This document shows, one piece after another, positions 54,401-61,236 of a stretch of DNA of 64,000 nucleotides. Below the pieces are notes generated by a model that ran no database searches, was not told the DNA's origin, and saw only the letters and a list, made by a program, of their open reading frames with translations. The translations under genes and the position numbers were made by a program. Location of the stretch: the NCBI RefSeq assembly GCF_029625215.1, contig NZ_CP121197.1:2480001-2544000 (forward strand). The letters are read 5' to 3'. The DNA comes from Aurantibacillus circumpalustris (GTDB taxonomy: Bacteria > Bacteroidota > Bacteroidia > B-17B0 > Aurantibacillaceae). The number at the start of each line of letters is the position of its first letter. The first letter of the stretch is position 1.

Positions 54401-54711
54401 ATAACGGTTGTAGTAGTACCGCAACTGTTCAAGTGAAAATATCAAGCTGCGCTGGATTAAATGAATTAAGTCATTTAAATAGCGAAATAAGCATTTATCC
54501 AAATCCGAATGATGGTAAGTTTACTATTCAAACGAATGCCGATTTAAAATTGAGTTTAGTAAATGAACTCGGTCAACTCATTAGAGTGATAAATCTGTCT
54601 GCAATCAATAATCATGAAGTAAACATCAGTGATCTTGCAAAAGGAATTTATTTTGTAAGTGGAAGAAAGGATTCAAGTCAGATTTATCAGAAGATTGTAG
54701 TGATAAAATGA
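51433..54711 (+). CDS. Large T9SS cargo protein: glycine-rich head and nine Ig-like repeats
   Basis: The 1092-residue protein has a long N-terminus and signal peptide (LGLNSMIAQQ), then a glycine-rich head (about 40-315; GGGGASFVWVNG, VVAGGGGGTGYS, GGGGGGGYSGG). From about 318 it has nine Ig-like repeats of about 75 residues, each of the form C.G..V.L.A.GA..Y.W...T.Y.V.G....C, often ending in a P-rich linker. A type A sorting tail from 1021 (IYPNPNDGKFTIQT...KGIYFVSGRKD) ends the protein. The repeat stalk would project the head several tens of nanometres from the cell. It is a distant relative of the three tandem copies, with Ig repeats expanded from four to nine. Surface adhesin is the best guess. 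Confidence 0.88.
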   Translation: MKHLNIYSLLIGRLNLRTRKYFVFLGLCLGLNSMIAQQTYTFTNAGATGRFGPSQTQINSAYLSTSLNGSVVATAGIQSFTVSGGVYRITAYGAQGGNSGSYVGGLGAKMQGDFILSAGAVIKVLVGQQGEILTNYNTGGGGASFVWVNGQALPLVVAGGGGGTGYSAGGVNASTTTAGTAGTGVSGVAGINGNGANPGGGGWLSDGINFQGASCAAKCSGNVAGLTVGGASPTTTILYHGCAGTSSTGDGGFGGGSGANGNCTTSYGGGGGGGYSGGVGQSGSSAGGGGGGSYNGGTSQVNTAAANSGHGKVVIEELCNISLSSLTSSSINAICNGNSATLTTNAVSNYSWSTGASSSSVVVSPTTTTVYTLGATSASNCTAYAAITITVNGSLPVLTVANTASSSGGICPTQTVMLTASGALVHNWAGGAIPVTNGVVFSPTSAVSYTVSGVNGCGTTTAVTSVSVHPFPTVNPATSSSTLCAGGSVTLTATGNATNYAWSGGSGPITNGVGFAPAITATYVVIGTSALSCTAFATMPVTVYPTPINAPTANPNLICIGGSSTLSATGALSYTWASTTQTVNTSDFTVTPSIGITTYTITKANSSCVNTQVLSLQTNPLPTVFAIVTPTVVCALTPATLAIGGALTYTWTSPGPPTYTFTGSSPIVSPIAPSVYSVAASDGTCISTTTVFLNANPNPTITVSASTPTLCEGQTVNLNATGGINYNWTATGGGVFTGASIADTPTTATAYNVTGDNSFGCTSGASQVVLVYAKPNLTVTSNKALICSGGGATLTALGASTYSWDANANNVLTAIAVVNPIALTSSAIMYTVEGTNSSTGCKNTQTVAVSVFIPTLTISGSTNTCSGGLINLNGGNGVLGTYNWHTGSGTPITNQILQIPLTVASVFTLTANSNSVGLICPATQTIALGIYYNPTITAVPARTLICVKESVEITAAGGSSYAWDNTMTGPTITVSPNGTAANYTVTGTDDNGCSSTATVQVKISSCAGLNELSHLNSEISIYPNPNDGKFTIQTNADLKLSLVNELGQLIRVINLSAINNHEVNISDLAKGIYFVSGRKDSSQIYQKIVVIK

Positions 54712-54730
54712 GACTAAATATAGTGCTAAA

Positions 54731-54758
54731 AAAAGCCTCCATTATTGGAGGTTTTTTT
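54731..54758 (+). terminator. Terminator after the large glycine-rich cargo gene
   Basis: A 6-bp stem (54736-54741 with 54746-54751) with a 4-base loop is preceded by an A-run and followed by seven T. Extra G-T and A-T pairs lengthen the stem. Confidence 0.85.
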
Positions 54759-54859
54759 GTTGTAGTTCTCCAAGAATTTTGAAAACACACTTATTCAGAA
54801 CGAAATAAATCAGAGGCAATTTATAATTTGAGTTAATACAATATGTAGCTAATTATCCT

Positions 54860-54867
54860 TATTTTTG
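54860..54867 (+). promoter_or_regulatory. Possible -7 box of pdhB
   Basis: TATTTTTG fits TAnnTTTG and lies 18 bases before the ATG at 54886. No TTG at the usual distance was found, so this is tentative. It supports the ATG at 54886 over the upstream TTG at 54865, which lies within this box. Confidence 0.4.
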
Positions 54868-54885
54868 GACTTTACTTATAAACGT

Positions 54886-55869
54886 ATGAGAGTTATAGAA
54901 TTTAGAGAAGCACTTCGTGAAGCCATGTCGGAAGAAATGCGTCGCGACGATAAAATATTTTTAATGGGCGAAGAAGTTGCCGAATATAACGGTGCTTATA
55001 AAGTGAGTAAAGGAATGCTTGCTGAGTTTGGAGCAAAGCGTGTTATTGATACGCCAATTGCCGAACTTGGATTTGCAGGAATTGGGGTAGGGGCAGCCTC
55101 AAATGGTTTACGCCCTATTATTGAGTTTATGACTTTTAATTTTAGTTTAGTTGCTATTGACCAGATTATTAATAGCGCTGCTAAAATGTATAGTATGAGT
55201 GGTGGTCAGTACAATGTACCTATTGTTTTTAGAGGACCAACTGCTAGTGCAGGTATGTTAAGTTCACAACATTCTCAAGCTTTTGAGAATTGGTTCGCAA
55301 ATTGTCCGGGTTTAAAGGTAGTGGTACCAAGTAATCCCTATGACGCAAAAGGTTTATTAAAAACCGCTATTCGTGACAATGATCCAGTTATTTTTATGGA
55401 GAGTGAGCAGATGTATGGCGATAAAGCAGAAGTTCCTGAAGAGGAATATCTTATTCCGATAGGCGTAGCTGATATAAAAAAAGTGGGTACTGATGTAACC
55501 ATTGTTTCGTTTGGAAAAATAATGAAGGTGGCAATGGCTGCCGCAAAGGAGCTTGAAGGGGAAGGGATAAGTGTTGAGGTGGTTGATTTACGATCTGTTA
55601 GACCAATAGATTACGGTACGGTAATTCAGTCGGTAAAGAAAACGAATCGCCTCGTGATTGTTGAAGAAGCATGGCCGCTTGCAAGTATTTCAAGTGAAAT
55701 TACATTCAAGGTTCAAAAGGACGCTTTCGATTATTTAGACGCACCAATTTTAAGAGTAACAACGGCGGATACACCTTTACCTTATGCACCTACATTAATT
55801 GAAGCGAGTTTACCTAATGTTTCAAAGGTTGTTAAGGCGGTAAAAGAGGTGATGTACGTTAGTAAATAA
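54886..55869 (+). CDS. pdhB: Pyruvate dehydrogenase E1 component, beta subunit
   Basis: This is the beta half of the thiamine-diphosphate E1 that decarboxylates pyruvate and feeds acetyl groups to the E2 lipoyl domain. The 327-residue protein (start ATG 54886, which places the conserved MRVIEFREALREAMSEEM at the N-terminus) has RDDKIFLMGEEVAEYNGAYKVSKGML (the Glu of GEEV activates the cofactor), DTPIAELGFAGIGVGAA, EFMTFNFSLVAIDQI, GPTASAGMLSSQHSQAFENWF and a C-terminal transketolase domain (VEVVDLRSVRPID, LVIVEEAWPLA). The alpha subunit and E2 are not next to it. It stands alone after the adhesin array. Confidence 0.94.
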   Translation: MRVIEFREALREAMSEEMRRDDKIFLMGEEVAEYNGAYKVSKGMLAEFGAKRVIDTPIAELGFAGIGVGAASNGLRPIIEFMTFNFSLVAIDQIINSAAKMYSMSGGQYNVPIVFRGPTASAGMLSSQHSQAFENWFANCPGLKVVVPSNPYDAKGLLKTAIRDNDPVIFMESEQMYGDKAEVPEEEYLIPIGVADIKKVGTDVTIVSFGKIMKVAMAAAKELEGEGISVEVVDLRSVRPIDYGTVIQSVKKTNRLVIVEEAWPLASISSEITFKVQKDAFDYLDAPILRVTTADTPLPYAPTLIEASLPNVSKVVKAVKEVMYVSK

Positions 55870-55924
55870 TGTAAAATGTAATATGTGTGATGTAAAATGT
55901 AAATCTTGGTGGCCATGAAATCTA

Positions 55925-56033
55925 TTAAATCTTCCATCTTACCTTTTCCATTTTCCATTTTACCTTTTCCATCCTATCTTTTCCCTTTTCCATCTTCCTT
56001 TTTCCATCTTCTCTTTCCCTTTTCCATTCCTCA
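55925..56033. repeat. Pyrimidine-rich degenerate repeat (TTTTCCAT-type)
   Basis: About a hundred bases contain many imperfect copies of TTTTCCAT and TTTTCC(C/A) with almost no G on the plus strand. Just upstream (55872-55902) is another short repeat of the form TGTAAAATGTAA. The tract reaches up to the start codon of the next gene, so it forms that gene's whole leader. Confidence 0.8.
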
Positions 56034-57179
56034 ATGCGTGTTGCGTTAATCACCGATGGAATATGGCCCTATGTACTAGGAGGAATGCAAAAGCATTCTT
56101 ATTACTTGTGTAAATACCTTGCGCAAAAAAAAATAGAGGTTGATCTTTTTCATTTTAATCAAAGCACTTACGATATTTCTAAACTTGAGTTTTTTTCTGA
56201 AGAAGAAAAAAAATTTATAAAATCTTTTATTGTTGACTTTCCAAAGAGTTTTCCGCTTCCCGGCCACTACCTCAGAAATTCACGTAATTATTCTAAATTA
56301 ATTTTCGAAAACATTAAAGATAAATTACCAAGCTACGATCTTATTTACACAAAAGGATTTTCAGGTTGGTACCTTATTGATGAAAAAAATAAAAAAAACA
56401 TTCGTTGCGCTTCAATTGGTGTGAAGTTTCACGGGTATGAAATGTTTCAAAAGCCACCTGATTTTAAAATCAAACTGCAGCATCTATTTTTATTAAGAAA
56501 GCCAGTACAATCTATTTCACAAAAAGCCGATTTGGTTTTTTCTTATGGAGGTAAGATCACCGACATTATTAAAGCAATTGGTGTAAAAGAAGAAAATATA
56601 GTTGAATTTCCGTCAGGAGTTGAAGAATCTACCTTAGCAAAAAGTATAAAATCTGTAAATGGAAAAATAAAGTTTTTATTTCTTGGTCGTTACGAAAGAA
56701 GGAAAGGTATTGAAGAGCTTAACAGTGCAATCAAACTTTTTTTTAATACATCAAAAAATAAAAATGCAGAATTTCATTTTATTGGCCCTATTCCAGAAAC
56801 AAAACGTCTGTTAATTGACGGTGTAAATTATCACGGCGAAATAAGAGATAAGATTAAGTTACAAAATCTAATCAAACAATCAGATATATTAATTTGCCCA
56901 AGTTGGAGTGAGGGTATGCCTAATGTTATACTAGAAGCAATGGCCAATGGCCTAGCTGTAATTGCAACAGATGTTGGAGCAACAAATGTGCTCGTTAGTG
57001 AAGCAACTGGTTGGCTGCTCAAGAGTTCAGATCCGTATGAAATTCAGTCAGCGATGGATAATGCCCTGGCGTGCGGTGAAAATGAAATTGAAAAGAAAAA
57101 ACAAAACGGCTTAAATCTTATTTCGAAAAATTTCACTTGGGAAAAACTGATTGAAAAATTTTACCAGCGGTTTTTTTAG
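56034..57179 (+). CDS. Family 4 glycosyltransferase
   Basis: The 381-residue protein begins MRVALITDGIWPYVLGGMQKHSYYLCKYLAQK, the GT4 acceptor loop with GGMQ. It shows KGFSGWYLI, IGVKFHGYEMFQ, FLFLGRYERRKGIEELNSAI (donor-domain start), FHFIGPIP and the C-terminal SWSEGMPNVILEAMANGLAVIATDVGATNVLV (ExFGxxxxE-like, here EGMPNVILE). It is a retaining, NDP-sugar-using cytoplasmic enzyme, probably for polysaccharide or glycolipid. It follows a pyrimidine-rich leader and is read alone. Confidence 0.92.
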   Translation: MRVALITDGIWPYVLGGMQKHSYYLCKYLAQKKIEVDLFHFNQSTYDISKLEFFSEEEKKFIKSFIVDFPKSFPLPGHYLRNSRNYSKLIFENIKDKLPSYDLIYTKGFSGWYLIDEKNKKNIRCASIGVKFHGYEMFQKPPDFKIKLQHLFLLRKPVQSISQKADLVFSYGGKITDIIKAIGVKEENIVEFPSGVEESTLAKSIKSVNGKIKFLFLGRYERRKGIEELNSAIKLFFNTSKNKNAEFHFIGPIPETKRLLIDGVNYHGEIRDKIKLQNLIKQSDILICPSWSEGMPNVILEAMANGLAVIATDVGATNVLVSEATGWLLKSSDPYEIQSAMDNALACGENEIEKKKQNGLNLISKNFTWEKLIEKFYQRFF

Positions 57180-57208
57180 TTAAAAAGCGAATTCTTATCT
57201 TTATTATC

Positions 57209-57685
57209 ATGAAGTATTTGTTGGTATTTACTACAGTGATTTTTAGTCTTTTGTGTTGCACAAAAGAGCAAGGAAAGAATCCTTCGCTTTCGATTACAGA
57301 TGTTTCTTTGTTAGACAGTTGTGCTCAATCAATACACGCTTACTATAATAGTGACCCGAATATACTTTTATCAGGCGCGCACGGTCCTCATGGTACTTTT
57401 AAGTTAAGATTTAATAATATCGCAAATAAGGTCTTAACAGATAAAGGCAAGCTCCCTCTTGGCACAGTTTTTCCTGATGGGTCATTAGTGATAAAGGATA
57501 TTTACAGCGGCTCAGACCTTACTTTATATGCCTTTATGTATAAACATTCAGGATCATGGCTTTGGGCTGAAGTCAAACCCAATGGATCAATACTACACAG
57601 TGTAAATGAGAATTCCGGAGTATGCACTGGTTGCCATAATCAATCAGGTAACCGAGATCTTGTGGTTAGTTTTAATTTTTATTGA
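57209..57685 (+). CDS. Cytochrome P460-like mono-heme lipoprotein
   Basis: The 158-residue protein has a lipoprotein-type signal (MKYLLVFTTVIFSLLCC, Cys 16 or 17) and a domain with HGTFKLRFNNIANKVL, FPDGSLVIKDIYSG, LYAFMYKHSGSWLWAEVKPNG and near the C-terminus CTGCHNQSGNRD. The last is a CxxCH heme c binding motif. These motifs match the cytochrome P460 family, where the heme sits in a beta-sheet domain and can oxidise hydroxylamine or handle other small nitrogen or oxygen compounds. Whether the special Lys-heme link exists is unknown. It converges with the kelch gene, 13 bp between stops. Confidence 0.8.
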   Translation: MKYLLVFTTVIFSLLCCTKEQGKNPSLSITDVSLLDSCAQSIHAYYNSDPNILLSGAHGPHGTFKLRFNNIANKVLTDKGKLPLGTVFPDGSLVIKDIYSGSDLTLYAFMYKHSGSWLWAEVKPNGSILHSVNENSGVCTGCHNQSGNRDLVVSFNFY

Positions 57686-57698
57686 AAAAAGGAAAAAC

Positions 57699-59588
57699 TT
57701 ATTCAAAAACAAGTTTTCCAGAACTTAATCGCTCATTTGACTTCTTTAAAAAGTAGTAATAAGCACCCCTGGGAAGTTCAGTGTTAATAGTTGTTTCTAC
57801 TTCTATAATATTTTTAAATAGCACTTCTTGTCCAAGGGTATTATAAATAAATAATTCTGTACCTAACTCTAAACTATTTAAAGTGATTTTAAACCTACCG
57901 TTTGACGGATTGGGATAAAGTTGAATAATTGATTCTTTATCTAACGCATGACTAACACCCGCACAACTTAAAACCTTGTGTGAATAAGACGCATTGTACT
58001 TACATCCTTTGCTATCTGAAGTGACAACAACGTACGTTGTAGTGATGGTTGGACTAATAACTACATAACTTGTAATAGCTAAATTATGAAGCCACAAATA
58101 ATTCGTTGATCCGGAAACTGTAAGTGAGGTTGTTTCTCCGGCGCAGGTAGTGCTATCTTTGCCAACCACTGTCATTGTAATAGGACTAATATAACAGTTG
58201 GTATACTTCCATAAATCGTTAAGATTACCAGAAGAGCCGCTGGCTGATTTTCCATAGCCTCCAAATAAATATAAATCATTGGAAGAATCCATCCAACCAG
58301 CATGCGTAGTTCTTGACCCAGGTATTAAGGTTGGTCCGGCTGAGTTCTGAGTGCCGTAAATTCCATTTTGATCTATAAGAGAAGTGCCTTTTATCCAAGC
58401 CCATGTATTGCTAGAAATATTATATTTCCAAAGATCATTTAACCCACCGGCTATTGATCCTGCACCTGAGTAACCATCTCCGCCAAAAAGCCAAAGGGTT
58501 CCAATCGCATCGCACCAAGAGATAGATCCAGACCGACTACCTGGGAAATTAGAACTTGATGGAATCCCGTTTAAACCATAAACACCATTTTGGTTTGAAG
58601 CAGTGTTACCTTTAACCCAAGTCCATTGATTGCTCAGTACGTTGTATTTCCATAAGTCGTTTAATAATCCACTATTTGTAGTGGCCGTTGCGTCCCAGCC
58701 TTCTCCACCCAATATCCAAAAATCCCCTGCCGTATCTTTCCATCCTGTGGATAGAGAACGACTTCCTGGATCATTCGTCGGAGCTGCTATGCCAATAGCA
58801 CCATAAGTACCGTTTTGATCTTTCACGTTGCTCCCTTTAATCCATGTCCATTCATTGGTGCTAATGGTGTAGCGCCATAAATCATTCATTGAGCCAATTG
58901 TAACGGAACTTGTAGTATTTCCATATCCTCCGAATAGCCACAATTCACCAGTGCTGCCTTCCCAAGACACAGACCCCATTCTTGCACCAGGAGTATTTGT
59001 TGTTGATGGTATTCCTAATGTTCCGTATTCGCCAGGTTGATAGCCTGTTGTTGATCCATTCACAAAGGTCCATTCGTTTGCAGAAATTGAATATTTCCAA
59101 ATATCATTCAAGTAACCAAGTCCAGAAGAGCCTGAATAGCCAAAGCCACCAAATAGCCATAAATTTCCAGAACCATCTGTCCAAGAAGCACACAAATTTC
59201 TTCCGCCAGGCTTAGCTGTTGGTGTAGAAACACCAATAGGACCATAATCAGTAGTTTGAGCAATGATAGTACTTCCTTTTATATAAACCCATTCGTTGGT
59301 AGTAGAATTGTATTTCCAAAGATCACTTAATAAACCATAGTTGCCAATAAAGTCGTAACCGTTGCCACCAAATAACCAAAAATTTCCAGCTGCGTCAGTC
59401 CATGTGGCAGCACCTTCCCGTGATCCAGGATTGTTTGCTGCTGCCGGCACGCCAATAGTACCATATATCCCAGATTGATCGATGGTATTTGTTCCTTTTT
59501 TCCAAACAAAATCTTGTGAAAAAAGCGTGCTGGATATTAAAAGTAAATAAAAAGCGATACAGAGTTTATTAAATAGTAATGTATTCAT
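57699..59588 (-). CDS. T9SS cargo protein with six kelch-type repeats
   Basis: The 629-residue protein has a signal peptide (ISSTLFSQ) and six kelch-like repeats of about 75-80 residues. Each contains a block like PGSR, W.D..GN.WLFGG.G and LNDLWKY....W.W.KG, giving a six-bladed propeller. One Ig-like domain (VVGKDSTTCAGETTSLTVSG..GC) and a type A sorting tail (from about 556: LYPNPSNGRFKITL...GAYYYFLKK) follow. The Ig domain is of the same type as in the plus-strand cargo array, so the stalk module is shared. Kelch propellers mediate protein or glycan binding; the ligand is unknown. Confidence 0.9.
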   Translation of the reverse strand: MNTLLFNKLCIAFYLLLISSTLFSQDFVWKKGTNTIDQSGIYGTIGVPAAANNPGSREGAATWTDAAGNFWLFGGNGYDFIGNYGLLSDLWKYNSTTNEWVYIKGSTIIAQTTDYGPIGVSTPTAKPGGRNLCASWTDGSGNLWLFGGFGYSGSSGLGYLNDIWKYSISANEWTFVNGSTTGYQPGEYGTLGIPSTTNTPGARMGSVSWEGSTGELWLFGGYGNTTSSVTIGSMNDLWRYTISTNEWTWIKGSNVKDQNGTYGAIGIAAPTNDPGSRSLSTGWKDTAGDFWILGGEGWDATATTNSGLLNDLWKYNVLSNQWTWVKGNTASNQNGVYGLNGIPSSSNFPGSRSGSISWCDAIGTLWLFGGDGYSGAGSIAGGLNDLWKYNISSNTWAWIKGTSLIDQNGIYGTQNSAGPTLIPGSRTTHAGWMDSSNDLYLFGGYGKSASGSSGNLNDLWKYTNCYISPITMTVVGKDSTTCAGETTSLTVSGSTNYLWLHNLAITSYVVISPTITTTYVVVTSDSKGCKYNASYSHKVLSCAGVSHALDKESIIQLYPNPSNGRFKITLNSLELGTELFIYNTLGQEVLFKNIIEVETTINTELPRGAYYYFLKKSNERLSSGKLVFE

Positions 59589-59752
59589 TTGTAAATTATC
59601 AAGATTGTTGAACGAATATATAAAAAAAGTAAGCTATAGTTAACAATTGCACGTTAAAGATTAAACAACACCATGTTGGTATCGGAAATGCTTTTTAATT
59701 TTAGAGGGCGTACTTGATGTTTCATTATTTTTACACCATTAACAAAAACTTT

Positions 59753-60838
59753 ATGGAATCTTTAAAAGAAATGTTTAACCAAGTGTTCTATAAAACATTG
59801 GCAAATGAATTTTCAAAAGCTGATAATAACTTTAATTCAAATAAATTTCTCGACGAAGTAACGAAAAATATAGAAGCTTTGTCTTTAAATCAGCGCATGC
59901 GCAGAACTTCAGAAGTCTTGAAAAGCACCCTTCCTTCTGATTATAAAAAGGCAATACTGATTATGCAAAAAGTTATCCTAAATACAAAAACAGGCTATAC
60001 CAATCTTGTATTTCCTGATTATGTGGGACTTTATGGACACGATCATTTCGAAGTTTCAATGGAAGCCCTTAAATACTTTACGAAATTAGGTTCTTCTGAA
60101 TTTGCAATTCGAGAATACTTAAAACGAGATTTTAATAAAACAATTAAAGTAATGCAAATCTGGGCTGAAGATAAAAGTCACCATGTGAGAAGATTGGCTT
60201 CAGAAGGTAGCAGGCCTCGTTTGCCATGGTCGTTTAAATTAGATGAGGTGATTAAAAACCCGAAATCAACTCAGATTATTTTGGAAAATTTGAAGGCAGA
60301 TAATGACCTTTATGTTCGTAAATCAGTTGCTAACCATTTGAATGATATTTCAAAAGAAAACACTCAGTACATGCTCAATTTGGTAAATGGTTGGGATAAG
60401 GAAAATATGAATACAGCTTGGATAATTAAGCATGCAAGTAGAAGTTTAATAAAAATGGGGCATCCCGGATCTTTATCGGTCTTCGGTTTTGAGAAAAATA
60501 TCAAAGTAACGATAAGAAAATTTAAGCTAAATAAAACAAAAGTAAATCTTGGTGAAAGCCTTAAGTTCTCATTTGAAATCGAATCCCAAAAAGCGAGCAC
60601 ACAAAAATTAGTAATAGATTACATTATTCATTACAAAAAAAAGGCGGGCGAACTTTTTCCAAAAGTCTTTAAATTGAAGGAGGTAAATTTAAAATCAAAT
60701 GAAAAAAATCATATTTCAAAATCACAACTGTTTAAGGATTTTACAACTCGCATACATTATACAGGGCAACATCTCCTCGAAATTCAGGTAAATGGCAAGG
60801 TTTTGGCAAGAAAGAAATTTACAATTCTGATTGGCTAA
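59753..60838 (+). CDS. AlkC-like DNA alkylation repair protein (HEAT-like repeats plus Ig-like C-terminal domain)
   Basis: The ATG at 59753 gives 361 residues and starts MESLKEMFNQVFYKTLANEF; TTG/ATG starts at 59714/59717 would add about 13 residues and are less likely. Helical HEAT-like repeats fill about 1-240, with KTGYTNLVFPDYVGLYG, WAEDKSHHVRRLASEGSRPRLPW (the signature loop of AlkC/AlkD relatives), DNDLYVRKSVANHLNDIS and HASRSLIKMG. After about 255 comes a beta-sandwich domain (KVNLGESLKFSFEIES...LEIQVNGKVLARKKFTILIG), as in AlkC proteins with an Ig-like domain. It is a glycosylase that removes alkylated purines without base flipping. It is a single gene. Confidence 0.88.
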   Translation: MESLKEMFNQVFYKTLANEFSKADNNFNSNKFLDEVTKNIEALSLNQRMRRTSEVLKSTLPSDYKKAILIMQKVILNTKTGYTNLVFPDYVGLYGHDHFEVSMEALKYFTKLGSSEFAIREYLKRDFNKTIKVMQIWAEDKSHHVRRLASEGSRPRLPWSFKLDEVIKNPKSTQIILENLKADNDLYVRKSVANHLNDISKENTQYMLNLVNGWDKENMNTAWIIKHASRSLIKMGHPGSLSVFGFEKNIKVTIRKFKLNKTKVNLGESLKFSFEIESQKASTQKLVIDYIIHYKKKAGELFPKVFKLKEVNLKSNEKNHISKSQLFKDFTTRIHYTGQHLLEIQVNGKVLARKKFTILIG

Positions 60839-61150
60839 ATACTTTTATTTAATTGACTTTTGATTACATAAGTTCGCTAAAAGTTTATTTTTGATTTCAT
60901 TGGATAAGGACAAACACACATATATATATATAATATTAGGAATGCAACAATAATGGATAAGAATTATCGGGGGAGTAGCCTGAAAGGACTTTTCATGGAT
61001 TTCTTAAACGGCAAAAACAGAAACAATGATTATGTCTACCATAAATGTGTGTGTGTTATTACTTAGTAGACAATAGATTTAAATAAATGGTAAGATTTGA
61101 TTAACTCTCATGCCGTTTTTTTGAAAAAAATTAATTATTAATTTTAAATT
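60839..61150. other. Gene-free stretch with a (TA)n tract and inverted repeats
   Basis: The stretch holds an AACACACAT arm (60913-60921) joined to a TA dinucleotide run, a complementary ATGTGTGT-type arm about 110 bases away near 61044-61056, and a 7-bp inverted repeat 61033-61039 with 61066-61072. The G-rich piece TCGGGGGAGTAGC lies between. No coding frame is convincing. A structured leader or small RNA is possible but not shown. Confidence 0.4.
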
Positions 61151-61182
61151 TTGGTAATATTATCTTTTTTTTTATATATTTG
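61151..61182 (+). promoter_or_regulatory. Predicted promoter of the GEVED cargo gene
   Basis: TTG (61151-61153) and TATATTTG (61175-61182) are separated by 21 bases, and the ATG is 54 bases after the -7 box. It has the same layout as the promoters at 37989 and 41498. Confidence 0.62.
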
Positions 61183-61236
61183 TTATACAGACAAAGTAGT
61201 TTTAAAAACAAGTATTAATTAACTAAAACGTTTCAG

